Positions 1-9,761 are shown, counted from the first letter of the stretch. The stretch is 35,176 bases of DNA from SURF-33 sp964598885 (GCA_964598885.1 CAZRES010000020.1:1-35176); one strand, 5' to 3'. Program-made: numbers and translations. The notes: a model not told the origin generated them from the letters alone.

Positions 1-1690
1 CGGGCATCAGGCTGATGGTTCCCGCGCACGGGCAGAGGAATTTCGCGCCGGAATAGATGAGCACGTCGCGGATAGGGAGCCGCCATCCCTTGGGCACGCC
101 CTTGAGCGTGGGATCATGAGTGAGGGACAGATGCGTCTTGACCATCATGGTGGCAAAATCCGCGTACTTGGGATCTTCTTCCAGCATCTTGGCCTTGGTC
201 GTGGCTTCGGGTGACCAGTCAACGCCGTCGGCGCCGTAGACCTCACGGGCGATCACATCGACGCGGTCGCGCAGTTTCATTTCCAGGGGATAAAGGAAGT
301 CAAATTCGTTGCCGGCTTCGCAGGCATCAATAACGGCATCGGCGAATTCCAGCGCGCCTTCGCCGCCCTTGAGCCAATGGTTGGATTCGGCGCAGCGCGC
401 GCCGGCGGCTTCGGCGGCTTTCTTGACAATGGCCACTTCGTCGTCGGTATCCGTGTAGAACCGGTTGATGCAGACCACCGGGTTGATGCCGGACTTGCGG
501 ATCACGTTGATCATGTGGACCATGTTCTCCACACCCTTTTCCACCAGGGCGGTGTTTTCCTCTTTGTACTCCCGCGGCATATCCTTGCCCGGAACGACCT
601 TGGGTCCGCCGCCGTGCATCTTCAGAGCGCGGATGGTGGAGGTCAGAACCGAAACGTGGGGTTTGAGGCCGGAGAAGCGGCACTTGACGTTCCAGAATTT
701 CTCAAAACCGATGTCGGCGGCAAATCCGGATTCGGTCACATGATAATCGAAAAGTTTGAGACCCACGCGGTCGGCAATGATCGAGCTCTGGCCCACGGCG
801 ATGTTGGCGAACGGACCCGCGTGCACGAAGCAGGGCTGATATTCGGCGGTGCACATGAGGGTGGGGTTGATGGTGTTGCGCATGAAGGCCGTCATGGCGT
901 TGCCCACTTCCAGATCCCCGCAGGTGACCGGCTTGCCGCTCTTGTCGAAGGCAACGGTGATGTTGTTGATGCGTTCCTTGAGGTCGGCCAGGTTGGTGGC
1001 CACGGCCAGAATGGCCATCAGCTCGGAGCCCACGGCAATGCCGAATTTGGACTGCATGGTGTAGCCGTCAAAACGGCCGCCAAGACCGATAACGATGTTG
1101 CGCAGAGCCTGGGCGCAGAAATCGATGATCCAGCCCATCTCCACCCGGGTGGGGTCGACGTCCAGGCGGCGCATCTTGGTCAGGCGGGCGAGCTGTTCGT
1201 CATTGTAGTTGCGCTCATGCTGCATCCGGGAGGTCAACGCCACCATGCCCAGGTTGTGGGCGTTCATGATGTCGTTGATGTCGCCGGTCAGCCCCAGGGA
1301 GAATTCGGTCATGGGGATCAGCAGGGAGTTGCCGCCGCCGGCAGCCGTTCCCTTGACGTTCATGGTCGGCCCGCCGGAGGGCTGCCGCAGGGCGCCGCCG
1401 ACGTTCTTGCCGCGCGCGCCAAGGCCTTCCATCAGACCCACGGAGGTGGTGCTCTTGCCTTCGCCCAGCGGCGTCGGGGTGATGGCCGTGACTTCGATGT
1501 ATTTGCCGTCCGGCTGGTCCTGCATGCGGTTGATGACTTTCAAAAAGTCGATTTTGGACAATCGTCCCATGGGCAGCATTTCATCATCGGCAAGTCCCAG
1601 TTTTTCTTTCCATTCATCCGGCATGGGCATGTTTTTTTCCGCTTCTTCGGAAATCTGCCAGTCCGCCATTTTGGTTGCATCATAGGCCAT
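1..1690 (-). CDS. fhs: Formate--tetrahydrofolate ligase (3' end outside window)
   Basis: ATP-dependent ligation of formate to tetrahydrofolate, giving 10-formyl-THF in the cytoplasm; first folate step of the Wood-Ljungdahl methyl branch. About 563 codons are present and the reading frame stays open to the left edge, so only the last few dozen residues are missing. The start ATG at 1688-1690 follows AAAGGAG with good spacing. The protein begins MAYDATKMADWQ and has an N-terminal extension before the P-loop TPLGEGKST (about residues 75-83). Other recognisable family blocks are GLTGDINDI and, near the visible end, GTISLMP. It is transcribed away from the ABC exporter genes, with a 223-bp gap upstream. 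The metV/metF genes about 15 kb away encode later steps of the same branch. Identification is secure; only the C-terminus is unseen. Confidence 0.96.
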   Translation of the reverse strand, partial: MAYDATKMADWQISEEAEKNMPMPDEWKEKLGLADDEMLPMGRLSKIDFLKVINRMQDQPDGKYIEVTAITPTPLGEGKSTTSVGLMEGLGARGKNVGGALRQPSGGPTMNVKGTAAGGGNSLLIPMTEFSLGLTGDINDIMNAHNLGMVALTSRMQHERNYNDEQLARLTKMRRLDVDPTRVEMGWIIDFCAQALRNIVIGLGGRFDGYTMQSKFGIAVGSELMAILAVATNLADLKERINNITVAFDKSGKPVTCGDLEVGNAMTAFMRNTINPTLMCTAEYQPCFVHAGPFANIAVGQSSIIADRVGLKLFDYHVTESGFAADIGFEKFWNVKCRFSGLKPHVSVLTSTIRALKMHGGGPKVVPGKDMPREYKEENTALVEKGVENMVHMINVIRKSGINPVVCINRFYTDTDDEVAIVKKAAEAAGARCAESNHWLKGGEGALEFADAVIDACEAGNEFDFLYPLEMKLRDRVDVIAREVYGADGVDWSPEATTKAKMLEEDPKYADFATMMVKTHLSLTHDPTLKGVPKGWRLPIRDVLIYSGAKFLCPCAGTISLMP

Positions 1691-1793
1691 GTTTGTTTCT
1701 CCTTTTTGGTGTTAGGGTTAAATCACGATGGTGGTTAAATTGAAATTGCGCCGACATGGCCGGCACGGGCTTTCAAAAACATGAGGTATCAAT

Positions 1794-1823
1794 ATTATCT
1801 TATGGTTAGCAAAATCGGACCAA
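1794..1823 (-). promoter_or_regulatory. Possible fhs promoter
   Basis: Read on the minus strand, TTGGTC (1818-1823) and GATAAT (1794-1799) are separated by 18 bases, about 100 bases upstream of the fhs start. The -10 matches consensus at 5 of 6 positions but the -35 is poor. The 1691-1913 gap otherwise holds only a weak 4-bp hairpin followed by T's near 1852-1867, which could help end the ABC transcript. Confidence 0.3.
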
Positions 1824-1913
1824 AACCTAAAATAGAAATTTCCATATCATGTAAAAAACGCCTTGACAAGGGCAAAAGAAAACCTCGGCCTGAAAACATG
1901 AAAAAATGGAAGG

Positions 1914-3875
1914 TTATCCCTGAAAACGCGTCATGCGGTAATAAAATCCCTGTTTGGCCATCAGATGGGCATGGGTGCCGGCTTCCACGATGCGGCCTTC
2001 ATGGAGCACGAGAATATGATCGGCCATGCGGGCCGTGCTCAGGCGGTGAGCAATGACCACGGCGGTTCGGTCGCGCATCAGGTTGCCCAGAGCCTCCTGG
2101 ATTTTCCCCTCGGTCTCCGAGTCGATATAGGAAGTGGCTTCATCCAGCAGAATCAACTGAGGGTCGGCAGCAATGGCCCTGGCAATGGAGATGAGCTGGC
2201 GCTGGCCGCTGGAAAGGGAGGCGCCGCTTTCTCCCAGCAGCGTGTCGATGCCGTCGGGCAGGCGGTTGACAAACGAGGCGCAGCGAGACGCTTCAAGAAC
2301 GCGCGCGATTTCATTTTCCGGGATTCCGGCGGTATGGCCGAAAATATTGCTCCGGATGGTGCCGGAAAACAAAAACGGGTCCTGGGTAACCAGGGCCATC
2401 CGGTCCCGGAGAGCCTGGAGACGGTAGTGCCGGATATCCGTGCCGTTGATGCGGACGGTCCCGCTGTCGGGATCATAGAACCGGGTAATCAGATTGATGA
2501 TCGATGTTTTGCCCGCGCCCGTCGGGCCGACCACGGCAAGCGTCCGGCCCGATGCCACCGTAAAGGAGACATTATCGAGCACCGTTTCCCCCGGCACGTA
2601 AGAAAAAGACACCTTGTCAAAATTCAGCTCCCGGATGCCGGCGGGCGCGGGCAGGGCGGTGTTTTTGCCGGGTTCGGGAATCCGGTCGGTTTCATCCATG
2701 GCCAGAAAAATGCGTTCGGCCGACGACAGGGCATTGAGGGTGATATTGTATTTTTCCGCCACATCCCGGATGGGCCGGAAAAAAATGCGCAGGTAGGAAA
2801 TAAAAATAACCAGCGTTCCCAGACTGATGCGCTCGGCAATGATGCCGGCCCCGCCGTAAAAGATCACAATGGCCAGAGCGACGGAACTCATCAGTTCGAT
2901 CAAAGGCATGAACACGGCAAACACCGTGATCTGCTGCATTCCGGCCAGGTAATTTTCATGGTTGATAGAGGCAAACGCCGTGAAATTGGGCTTTTGCCGG
3001 CTGAAAAGCTGGATCACGCGCATGCCGCCGATGGTTTCGGCAAATTTGGAATTGATCTGGGCGATTTTGATGCGGATGGTTCGAAAGGCCCCCCGGGCCG
3101 CGCCGGCGAATTTAAACGATGCGTAAAACACCACCGGAAAGATGCAGTAGGAAGCAGCCGCCAGCCGCCAGTCCAGGTAAAACAGCACCAGGGTGATGCC
3201 TGTGATCAGAAACAAGTCCTTGAGGACGAAAATAATCACCGAGGTAAACATCTCATGCATATTCTGAATATCGTTTGTCACCCGGGTAACCAGCCGGCCC
3301 ACGGGGTTTTTGGTGAAAAACGACATGGAAAGACCCTGAATATGGGTAAACAGGGCCATCCTGAGATCATGCATAACGTTCTGACCCACGTATTCCATCA
3401 TCATGACCAGTCCGAAATTCAACCCGAAGCTGATGATCACGGCCACCAGCAGGGCTGCCGCTGTTTTACCGACCCCGGCGATATCGTCTTTTCGCAGCAG
3501 GCGCCGCTCTTTTGCGGTTAACTGATCCAGATCCCGACAGGCGATGACGACGGCATTGTCGGAAAATTGAAAAAGGGACGGATGGGTCCGCATCACCGCT
3601 GCCACATCGGGATCATCGGGATCGGCCGTCACGCAGTGCCGAGGGTTTGGATCGGTTTTTCCGTTTTCCTCAAACGGCACGATATAGCGATCAATGGCCA
3701 CCTTGGTAATATAGGGGATCAGCAGTTCCATGGCCGTGATGCCGATCATCAGCACAACGGCAAGGGCCAGCATGCGCCGGTACGGCCCGATATAGGGAAA
3801 CAGCTTACCGATGAGCCGGATATCCTGCGACTTTCCCAGGGCTTTTTCGTCAAACCGCGTGCCGGAATCTCTCAT
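1914..3875 (-). CDS. ABC exporter half-transporter, consensus-site subunit (YheH/BmrD-like)
   Basis: Inner-membrane half-transporter (653 aa) with an N-terminal six-helix exporter domain fused to an ATPase domain. The ATPase shows Walker A GPTGAGKTS (about residues 449-457), Q-loop TQDPFLFSGTI, signature LSSGQRQ, Walker B LILLDEATS with the catalytic Glu, and switch His in IAHRLS. The signature deviates from LSGGQ. A hydrophilic insert of about 75 residues (about 65-140) lies between helices 1 and 2, which is long for this family and predicted to be periplasmic. The start overlaps the stop of the upstream ABC gene by four bases (ATGA), so the two are translationally coupled and almost certainly form a heterodimer. 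Length and order resemble the YheI/YheH (BmrC/BmrD) multidrug exporter pair. The substrate cannot be told from sequence; drug or lipid export is possible. Confidence 0.93.
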   Translation of the reverse strand: MRDSGTRFDEKALGKSQDIRLIGKLFPYIGPYRRMLALAVVLMIGITAMELLIPYITKVAIDRYIVPFEENGKTDPNPRHCVTADPDDPDVAAVMRTHPSLFQFSDNAVVIACRDLDQLTAKERRLLRKDDIAGVGKTAAALLVAVIISFGLNFGLVMMMEYVGQNVMHDLRMALFTHIQGLSMSFFTKNPVGRLVTRVTNDIQNMHEMFTSVIIFVLKDLFLITGITLVLFYLDWRLAAASYCIFPVVFYASFKFAGAARGAFRTIRIKIAQINSKFAETIGGMRVIQLFSRQKPNFTAFASINHENYLAGMQQITVFAVFMPLIELMSSVALAIVIFYGGAGIIAERISLGTLVIFISYLRIFFRPIRDVAEKYNITLNALSSAERIFLAMDETDRIPEPGKNTALPAPAGIRELNFDKVSFSYVPGETVLDNVSFTVASGRTLAVVGPTGAGKTSIINLITRFYDPDSGTVRINGTDIRHYRLQALRDRMALVTQDPFLFSGTIRSNIFGHTAGIPENEIARVLEASRCASFVNRLPDGIDTLLGESGASLSSGQRQLISIARAIAADPQLILLDEATSYIDSETEGKIQEALGNLMRDRTAVVIAHRLSTARMADHILVLHEGRIVEAGTHAHLMAKQGFYYRMTRFQG

Positions 3876-5638
3876 GGCCTCTTATCCTCTTGAACCGGCC
3901 CGGCCGACGACATGGGGGTGAGTTGTTGCATATGCCATGTTTTGGCGTAATATCCGCCGGATATGAGCAATTGGTCATGGGTCCCGGATTCGGTGATGCG
4001 GCCGTCTTCTATGGTGATGATCCGGTCGGCGGACCGCACCGCGGCCATGCGATGGGACGCAATAAGGATGGTCTGCCGGCCCTTGCGGGCGTAAATGGTG
4101 GCAATGATCTTTTCCGCGGTCCGGGTGTCCACCTGGCCCACCGGATCGTCCAGCAGGAGAATGGGCACATCCATAAGAAGGGCCCGGGCCAAAACGATTC
4201 GCTGCTTCTGGCCTCCTGACAGCACCACGCCCTTTTCTCCCGCGGCCGTGTCGTATTCTTCGGGAAAAGCCGTTACGGTATCGTGCAGGGCCGCATCTTT
4301 TGCTGCGCGGATGAGCGTTTCCGGATGGATGTCTCTGCCCAGGGTGATGTTGTCCCGGATGGTTCCGGAAAACAGAAACGGCTCCTGGGGGGCAAAGCCG
4401 ATCCGGTCCCGCAGATACGGCAGACGGATGGTTTTAATGTCTGTTCCATCGATCAGGATCCGGCCGCCGGTGGCATCGTAGAGACGCGGGATCAGATGGA
4501 GCAGGGTGGATTTGCCGCCGCCCTGGGGACCGACAATGCCCAGCACGCCCCCTTCCCGAACCGTGAAATTGATGTCGGAGAGCACGGCCGGGCCCTTGGC
4601 TCCGTAGGCGCAGGAGACGTTCTCAAAATCAATGCGCCCCCGGATTTCGATGTCGGCCGCACCAAGGGGATCATCGGTGATATCCGGCGGCGTCTTGAAA
4701 ATAGCGTCAAGCCGGTCCAGGGAGGCCGCCCCCCGCTGGATCAGGTTGGTGACCCATCCCAGAGCCATCATGGGCCATGCCAGCATGTTGAGATAACTGA
4801 TAAATGCCACGAAATCGCCCGGGGTGATATCCCCGAGAATGGTTTGGCGCCCGCCCATCCACACCACAATGGCGACGCTGACATTGGTGCAAAGCAGCAT
4901 GAGGGGAAAAAACGTGCCGGTGATTCTGACCAGCTTCAGGTTTTCCCGGATATAATTTCGGGATACGGCATCTACGCCGCGGGCCTGGGTTTCTTCCCGA
5001 TTAAAGGCTTTGATGATCCGATTGCCCGCATAACTTTCCCGCACCGTCTCGGTCAGATCGGAAAACGTTTGCTGGACCGTGCCGTACCGGCGATGCATCT
5101 TCCTGCCGAAAACCTTGGTGAACCAGACGATCGCCGGCATGGGAATCAGGGAGAACAGGGTCAGTTCGATATTGATATAGGCCATGAAACAGATGGCGGC
5201 GGTTCCCAGGAACACGGCATCGGTAAGGGCCACCATGCCCATGCCCACGGCCATTCGGATATTATTGATGTCATTGACCGCATGGGCCATGAGATCTCCG
5301 GTGCGGGAACGCTCAAAATAGGGCGCTGACAAGGTCTGGATGTGGGCAAAAAGATCATTGCGGAGACCTTCCTCCACCACACGGGAGGTGCCGATGAGAA
5401 ACCGGCGCCAGAAATAACGCAGGATCGCCATGCATAGGGCAATCGCCAGGATCTGGCCGGCATAAACGGCAAGCTGGGACGTATCAATGGCCAGGGCCGT
5501 CAAATCGTCCACGGCCCGCTTGACCACCCGGGGAATGAAAAGCTGGAGGGTATCCACCGCCATCAGGGCGATGATGCCGACGATGATCAGGAACCGACGC
5601 TGAATAAAAAAAGGTTTTATTAAATAATATGAACGCAT
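3872..5638 (-). CDS. ABC exporter half-transporter, degenerate-site subunit (YheI/BmrC-like)
   Basis: Partner of the downstream ABC gene; about 588 aa from the chosen start MRSYYLIKPFF. Upstream in-frame starts at 5665 and 5686 exist but lack a ribosome-binding site and add residues unlike the family. Six transmembrane segments precede an ATPase domain with Walker A GPQGGGKST (about 368-376), Q-loop APQEPFLFSGTI, a canonical LSGGQKQR signature, and Walker B ILLLDDP. The Walker B motif has Asp where the catalytic Glu belongs. This is the known pattern of asymmetric heterodimeric exporters: its Walker A/B pairs with the partner's altered LSSGQ to make the degenerate site, and its LSGGQ completes the partner's active site. 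First gene of a two-gene minus-strand operon, divergent from the channel gene at 5826. Confidence 0.93.
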   Translation of the reverse strand: MRSYYLIKPFFIQRRFLIIVGIIALMAVDTLQLFIPRVVKRAVDDLTALAIDTSQLAVYAGQILAIALCMAILRYFWRRFLIGTSRVVEEGLRNDLFAHIQTLSAPYFERSRTGDLMAHAVNDINNIRMAVGMGMVALTDAVFLGTAAICFMAYINIELTLFSLIPMPAIVWFTKVFGRKMHRRYGTVQQTFSDLTETVRESYAGNRIIKAFNREETQARGVDAVSRNYIRENLKLVRITGTFFPLMLLCTNVSVAIVVWMGGRQTILGDITPGDFVAFISYLNMLAWPMMALGWVTNLIQRGAASLDRLDAIFKTPPDITDDPLGAADIEIRGRIDFENVSCAYGAKGPAVLSDINFTVREGGVLGIVGPQGGGKSTLLHLIPRLYDATGGRILIDGTDIKTIRLPYLRDRIGFAPQEPFLFSGTIRDNITLGRDIHPETLIRAAKDAALHDTVTAFPEEYDTAAGEKGVVLSGGQKQRIVLARALLMDVPILLLDDPVGQVDTRTAEKIIATIYARKGRQTILIASHRMAAVRSADRIITIEDGRITESGTHDQLLISGGYYAKTWHMQQLTPMSSAGPVQEDKRP

Positions 5639-5725
5639 TATATTTTCCGAACAAATAAATTGCATTACTACGGCCCGCCGGAGCATGTAAAGGTTTTTTT
5701 CTGTTCAAAGACCTGATTCAAAGAT

Positions 5726-5753
5726 TTGGAATTTTCAAAATATCTGTGATAAA
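5726..5753 (+). promoter_or_regulatory. Possible promoter for the MscS-like channel gene
   Basis: TTGGAA (5726-5731) and GATAAA (5748-5753) are 16 bases apart, and the -10 is preceded by TGT, giving an extended -10. It lies in the AT-rich divergent gap 5639-5825 between the ABC operon and the channel gene. Both hexamers are imperfect. No clear minus-strand promoter was recognised in the same gap. Confidence 0.33.
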
Positions 5754-5825
5754 GTTAAAAATTGTAAAGTATGCCGTCGGGATAATAAAAAAAGCGCGCC
5801 TCTGATGGCGCCCGGGAAAGGATAT

Positions 5826-8432
5826 ATGGGAAAATTCAAAGCATGGTCGCCGATAACGGCGGGCCTGCTGTTATGCCTTGTGCTGTTTTCAGTTCCGTCG
5901 TCTCTTCTTGCCGTGGAACCGCAAATGGAGACGGCCGGACTCCAATCGGAGCTTGAAGAATCGTTCCAGCGGGTGCTGGATAATGAGCGGGAAAAACATG
6001 CCTTACTGCTTACGGCTTTAAAGCGCGCCCAGGATTTTGAAACCGAGCTTGATCGGAATTTCGACAAGGATCTGCTTCAGATATCAACGTATCGAAACCA
6101 GCTTTTTGCTCCCTCCATTCACATCAATGATCTCAGGGCCATGGCCCGTGATATCTCCGTGACATCCGCCCGGCTGTCCCAGTATATCCGGGATGCCGAG
6201 GAACATCTGGCCGACGTGCGGCGCCAGGGAACGGAATCTCACGAGCTTGTCGCGCTTTATGAAAAGCAGTTGGAACTCATCCGGGAAAGGGAAGAACTTT
6301 CCGGATTCGGCCGGTTAAATGATCTGTTGGATCGGATCCTTGTGCAATTGCGCGTCAACGAGGAACTCATTGAGAATATCGAAGCCGTTTATGAGGATCC
6401 CCTCACGCGGTTGCGGGAGATGAAAGAGGAGATGAAGATGATCGCCGGGCGCGTTTCCCGGCGGATCGATCAGGAGATGACCCGGGCCGTGTTTCATCGG
6501 GACGTCAGCCCGGTATTCCGGTTTTTCCAGGAGGAATGGGGCGAAACCGCCATATCGGCGGCCAATAATATGCAGCGGCTGTTGTCGTCTCAGATCCGGC
6601 CGGAGGGCGGCAAACGTCCGTGGCGGATATGGATTGGTGAAATCATGACGGTGGTGCTCATGCTTTCCATCCTGGGGGGCGGGCTTGTTTATCTCGCCCG
6701 TCAGTGCCGCCGCCTGCGGGCTGCCTGCCATCCGGAAAAGCGGTTCTGGCAAAAGCTTATTGTTGCTCTTTTCCAGTATTCCCTGCCCCTTGCCGGCGCC
6801 ATTTTATTTTTTCATATTTACCTGGCGTATTCGGGATACCGTCTGCCGGCCTTTCATTTTTTTCTGCCGCTGCTGATGCGGCTGCTGACCCTTTGGCTGG
6901 TGGTGCAATGGGGGTTGATCCTCATCCGGATGGCACGCCGTGAAATGCCTCAGATATCGGATCCGCGAATCGATATGGCGTTGGGATCTCTCAAACGTCT
7001 GCTTCAGGGAATTTTGGTCTTCGGCATTTTTTATCTGCTAGTGAAATGGATGATCTGCCAGAACTGTCTCGCGCCGGTCGCCCTCCGATTGGCAGGCGAA
7101 ATCGCGCTTTTCGTCTGGACGGTTTTTTTTGTCCGGCGTATTTTAAATGATCGACCTTCCGTAGAGGGGATGAACACGCCTTTTCTGACCGGGCGCTTCC
7201 GGTCTCTGCTGGCCCCCGCGGCCTATGGCCTGGCGTCGGCCGGCCTGATATTTGAGTTGGCCGGATACGGCGGCCTGGCGGCCTGGTGGTATGTTTCATG
7301 GGGAAAAACCGCTGTTGTTTTATTCTGGGCCGTCCTGCTGTTTCGGGCGCTGAAAGAATTTGAAGTTCCCGAAGCCGAAACCAAAACCGACCCCGAGTGT
7401 GAACCGGAATCAGCCGTGGAATCCGATCGATCCATTCGACGATCGGATCCGGTCCGCTGGGCGGTGACCCGTCTGGCCCGGCTGATGCTGACGCTGTCGG
7501 TGCTGATACTGATTCCCGTTGCCTGGGGCGCGGAAAAGACTTTTCCGGCTGATCTTTTTGAGGTTCTTAACTACCGGTTTCGCTTCGGGGATGTGGAAAT
7601 CAACACCATGGGTTTGATTTACGCCCTGCTGGTTCTGTTTGTGGTCAATATCATCTCGGTTCTCTGGCAGGGTCTGCTGCAAGATAAGATTTTTTCCCAG
7701 GCCCGGATGGAAGAGGGCCTGAAATTGACGGTTTCCCGGATATCCACCTATGTTCTCTGGATCATCGGCATCCTCATGGCCCTGCGGATCGTCGGATTCA
7801 GCTCTACCTCCCTGACGGTGATCTTCGGGGCGCTGGGCATCGGAATCGGTTTCGGGCTGCAGCACATTGTGGGCAATTTTATCTCCGGCATTATTCTTTT
7901 GTTTGAACGACCCATGCAGGTGGGAGATGTGATCGAACTTGACGGTACCTGGGGCGTCGTCAAGGAGATCAATGTCCGATCAACCCATTTGAAAACCTAT
8001 GATAATTCCGATCTGATCGTTCCCAATTCCGATTTCATCAGCCAACGGCTGGTCAACTGGAGTTTTCGTGATCCCAAGGTGCGGCGCACCATTACCGTGG
8101 GGGTGGCCTATGGTTCGGATATCGCCCGGGTAACGAAAGTCCTGCTGGATATCGCCCATTCCAACACTCGGGTCTATCGCCACCCGGACCCCCTGGTCCT
8201 GTTTACCGATTTTGGAGACAGCGCCCTGATCTTTAAACTGCGGATCTGGGCCCATATTGAATATTTTTTGTCGGTGGAATCAGAGATTCGTTCTGAAATC
8301 GACCGGCGTTTTTGCGAGGCCGATATCACGATCCCCTTTCCCCAGCGGGATCTTTACATCAAGGAAGTCAGGAACCCGGAACCCAATAAAATGGTTATCA
8401 ACCAAAATACCGGGCCGCCGGCGGTAGCGTAA
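5826..8432 (+). CDS. Large MscS-family mechanosensitive channel
   Basis: Inner-membrane small-conductance mechanosensitive channel, expected to open on hypo-osmotic shock. The start at 5826 is preferred over 5805 because it follows GGGAAAGGATAT and gives a clean signal peptide, with likely cleavage after SSLLA (about residue 29). Of 868 aa, about residues 30-260 form a charged, coiled-coil periplasmic domain. Several hydrophobic helices follow from about 265. The conserved pore helix with its Gly/Ala pattern (GALGIGIGFGLQ, starting near residue 668) is followed by the MscS beta domain (FERPMQVGDVIELDG). The architecture resembles long MscK/MscM-type channels rather than the 286-aa MscS. A linker rich in acidic residues (about 515-540) precedes the last helices. 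The next gene starts 60 bases downstream. Confidence 0.93.
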   Translation: MGKFKAWSPITAGLLLCLVLFSVPSSLLAVEPQMETAGLQSELEESFQRVLDNEREKHALLLTALKRAQDFETELDRNFDKDLLQISTYRNQLFAPSIHINDLRAMARDISVTSARLSQYIRDAEEHLADVRRQGTESHELVALYEKQLELIREREELSGFGRLNDLLDRILVQLRVNEELIENIEAVYEDPLTRLREMKEEMKMIAGRVSRRIDQEMTRAVFHRDVSPVFRFFQEEWGETAISAANNMQRLLSSQIRPEGGKRPWRIWIGEIMTVVLMLSILGGGLVYLARQCRRLRAACHPEKRFWQKLIVALFQYSLPLAGAILFFHIYLAYSGYRLPAFHFFLPLLMRLLTLWLVVQWGLILIRMARREMPQISDPRIDMALGSLKRLLQGILVFGIFYLLVKWMICQNCLAPVALRLAGEIALFVWTVFFVRRILNDRPSVEGMNTPFLTGRFRSLLAPAAYGLASAGLIFELAGYGGLAAWWYVSWGKTAVVLFWAVLLFRALKEFEVPEAETKTDPECEPESAVESDRSIRRSDPVRWAVTRLARLMLTLSVLILIPVAWGAEKTFPADLFEVLNYRFRFGDVEINTMGLIYALLVLFVVNIISVLWQGLLQDKIFSQARMEEGLKLTVSRISTYVLWIIGILMALRIVGFSSTSLTVIFGALGIGIGFGLQHIVGNFISGIILLFERPMQVGDVIELDGTWGVVKEINVRSTHLKTYDNSDLIVPNSDFISQRLVNWSFRDPKVRRTITVGVAYGSDIARVTKVLLDIAHSNTRVYRHPDPLVLFTDFGDSALIFKLRIWAHIEYFLSVESEIRSEIDRRFCEADITIPFPQRDLYIKEVRNPEPNKMVINQNTGPPAVA

Positions 8433-8492
8433 TCCGGCCGGCGTCAGCATGAATCATAAGGGGTGAAGCGTCATGATAACCAGGAGGAAAAG

Positions 8493-9740
8493 ATGACATT
8501 GGAAATTGTTTTACTGATGGTGTTGATTGCCGCATCAGGATTTTTTTCGTCTTCGGAAACCGCTTTGTTTTCCATTGGACGGGCCACGGTCCGGAATCTG
8601 GCCGAATCTCCGGATCGCGCCAATCAGTTGATCCTGCATATGAAAAAGAATCCGCACAAGCTGCTGACCACGGTGCTGATCGGCAACAATCTGGTCAATA
8701 TCGGCGCGTCGTCTCTGGCCACGGTGCTGACCATTGAATATACCAAAGCGTTTTTTTCCGGGAATTCTTCCGCTCCCGGCGTGGCCGTCGGCGTCGCCAC
8801 GGGCATCATGACGTTTTTAATTCTGGTCTTCGGTGAAATTTTCCCCAAAACCGTGGCCATTCAGCATAACCTTCCGGTGGCCCGGATCGTGATCTACCCT
8901 CTTTATTGGCTGTCGTTTGTGTTTCTGCCCATTATCTGGTTTTTGAATTTCATTCCGCGGCTGATTTCCTCCAGTGAAAAAAGGCCCCTGGCCACCGAGG
9001 CCGAACTGATTTCTTTTGTGGATGTGGTTCACGACGAGGGCGAGATCAAGCCGGATGAACGGCAGTTGATTTATAATGTCGTCAAGCTCGATGATTTGAG
9101 CGTTTCCGATATCATGACGCCCAGTGCGGATATGTTTGTGATTGAAAAGTCCAGGCCCATCGATATTCAAAAGATTCTTGACCCGGGTTTTTCCAGAATT
9201 CCGGTGATGGATGGCGACATTGATCACATCGTGGGCATTGTGCATGTCAAGGACTTGTTCCGGGCATATGCCGAATCCGGTGATCTCGGGGGGATTGAAA
9301 AAATCATGCGGAAGCCTTACGTTATACCGGAATACAAAAAACTCGATCAGCTCTTGAATCAGTTCAAGCGAAAAAAAGAGCACGCCGCCGTCGTGGTCAA
9401 TGAATACGGAGAAGTCACCGGACTGGTCACCCTGGAAGATGTGCTGGAGGCCATTGTCGGCGATATCGAGGATGAATCCGACGTGGTGGTGCCGCCGGTG
9501 GTCAAGATCCAGGAAAAAGAATGGCTGGTCAACGGCTCCGCGGATATCGGGATCATCAATGAAAAACTGGGCATGAGCATTCCGGCATCCGATGAATATG
9601 AAACCTTTACCGGTTATGTACTGGACCGGACCGGCCGGATTCCCAAGGAAAAAGAGCAGATTGTTATTGATAATTTCAATATCATCGTCAAGAAGATGGA
9701 AGGCAACCGGGTCAAGTCGTTTATTGTCCGGCGCACGTGA
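8493..9740 (+). CDS. CorC/HlyC-family transporter with CNNM (DUF21) and CBS domains
   Basis: Membrane protein of the CNNM/CorC (hemolysin C-like) family, linked to Mg2+ or other divalent cation transport. The start ATG at 8493 follows AGGAGGAAAAG; the in-frame GTG at 8463 is an unlikely alternative. Of 415 aa, residues 1-190 are the DUF21 membrane domain with about four helices and the motif SGFFSSSETALFS. A tandem CBS pair follows (about 205-330, including SRIPVMDGDIDHIVGIVHVKDL and GEVTGLVTLEDVLEAIVGDI). The C-terminal CorC_HlyC domain spans about 340-415. CBS pairs usually bind adenosine nucleotides, so activity is probably nucleotide-gated. It is probably cotranscribed with the channel gene 60 bp upstream. 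Confidence 0.93.
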   Translation: MTLEIVLLMVLIAASGFFSSSETALFSIGRATVRNLAESPDRANQLILHMKKNPHKLLTTVLIGNNLVNIGASSLATVLTIEYTKAFFSGNSSAPGVAVGVATGIMTFLILVFGEIFPKTVAIQHNLPVARIVIYPLYWLSFVFLPIIWFLNFIPRLISSSEKRPLATEAELISFVDVVHDEGEIKPDERQLIYNVVKLDDLSVSDIMTPSADMFVIEKSRPIDIQKILDPGFSRIPVMDGDIDHIVGIVHVKDLFRAYAESGDLGGIEKIMRKPYVIPEYKKLDQLLNQFKRKKEHAAVVVNEYGEVTGLVTLEDVLEAIVGDIEDESDVVVPPVVKIQEKEWLVNGSADIGIINEKLGMSIPASDEYETFTGYVLDRTGRIPKEKEQIVIDNFNIIVKKMEGNRVKSFIVRRT

Positions 9741-9743
9741 CAT

Positions 9744-9761
9744 ATATAATACATATAATAC
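9744..9761 (+). promoter_or_regulatory. Tandem TATAAT-containing repeat, possible -10 region
   Basis: A perfect 9-bp direct repeat, ATATAATAC twice head to tail, begins four bases after the CorC-like stop. Each copy contains a consensus TATAAT (9745-9750 and 9754-9759). The best -35-like sequence, TTGTCC at 9724-9729, is spaced poorly. It may supply a weak promoter for the RNase gene at 9846; the rest of the 9741-9845 gap shows nothing recognisable. Confidence 0.33.

Noticed and set aside
377..1738. A 453-codon plus-strand open frame opposite fhs
   Set aside because: It is His/Gly/Val-rich low-complexity translation antisense to a clear formate--THF ligase, with no family motif.
1965..3521. 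A 518-codon plus-strand open frame opposite the first ABC gene
   Set aside because: Antisense shadow of a well-supported ABC exporter; composition is unnatural.
4130..4160. Loss of the Walker B Glu as sign of a decaying ABC gene
   Set aside because: The partner subunit shows the matching signature change, the usual pattern of functional asymmetric exporters.
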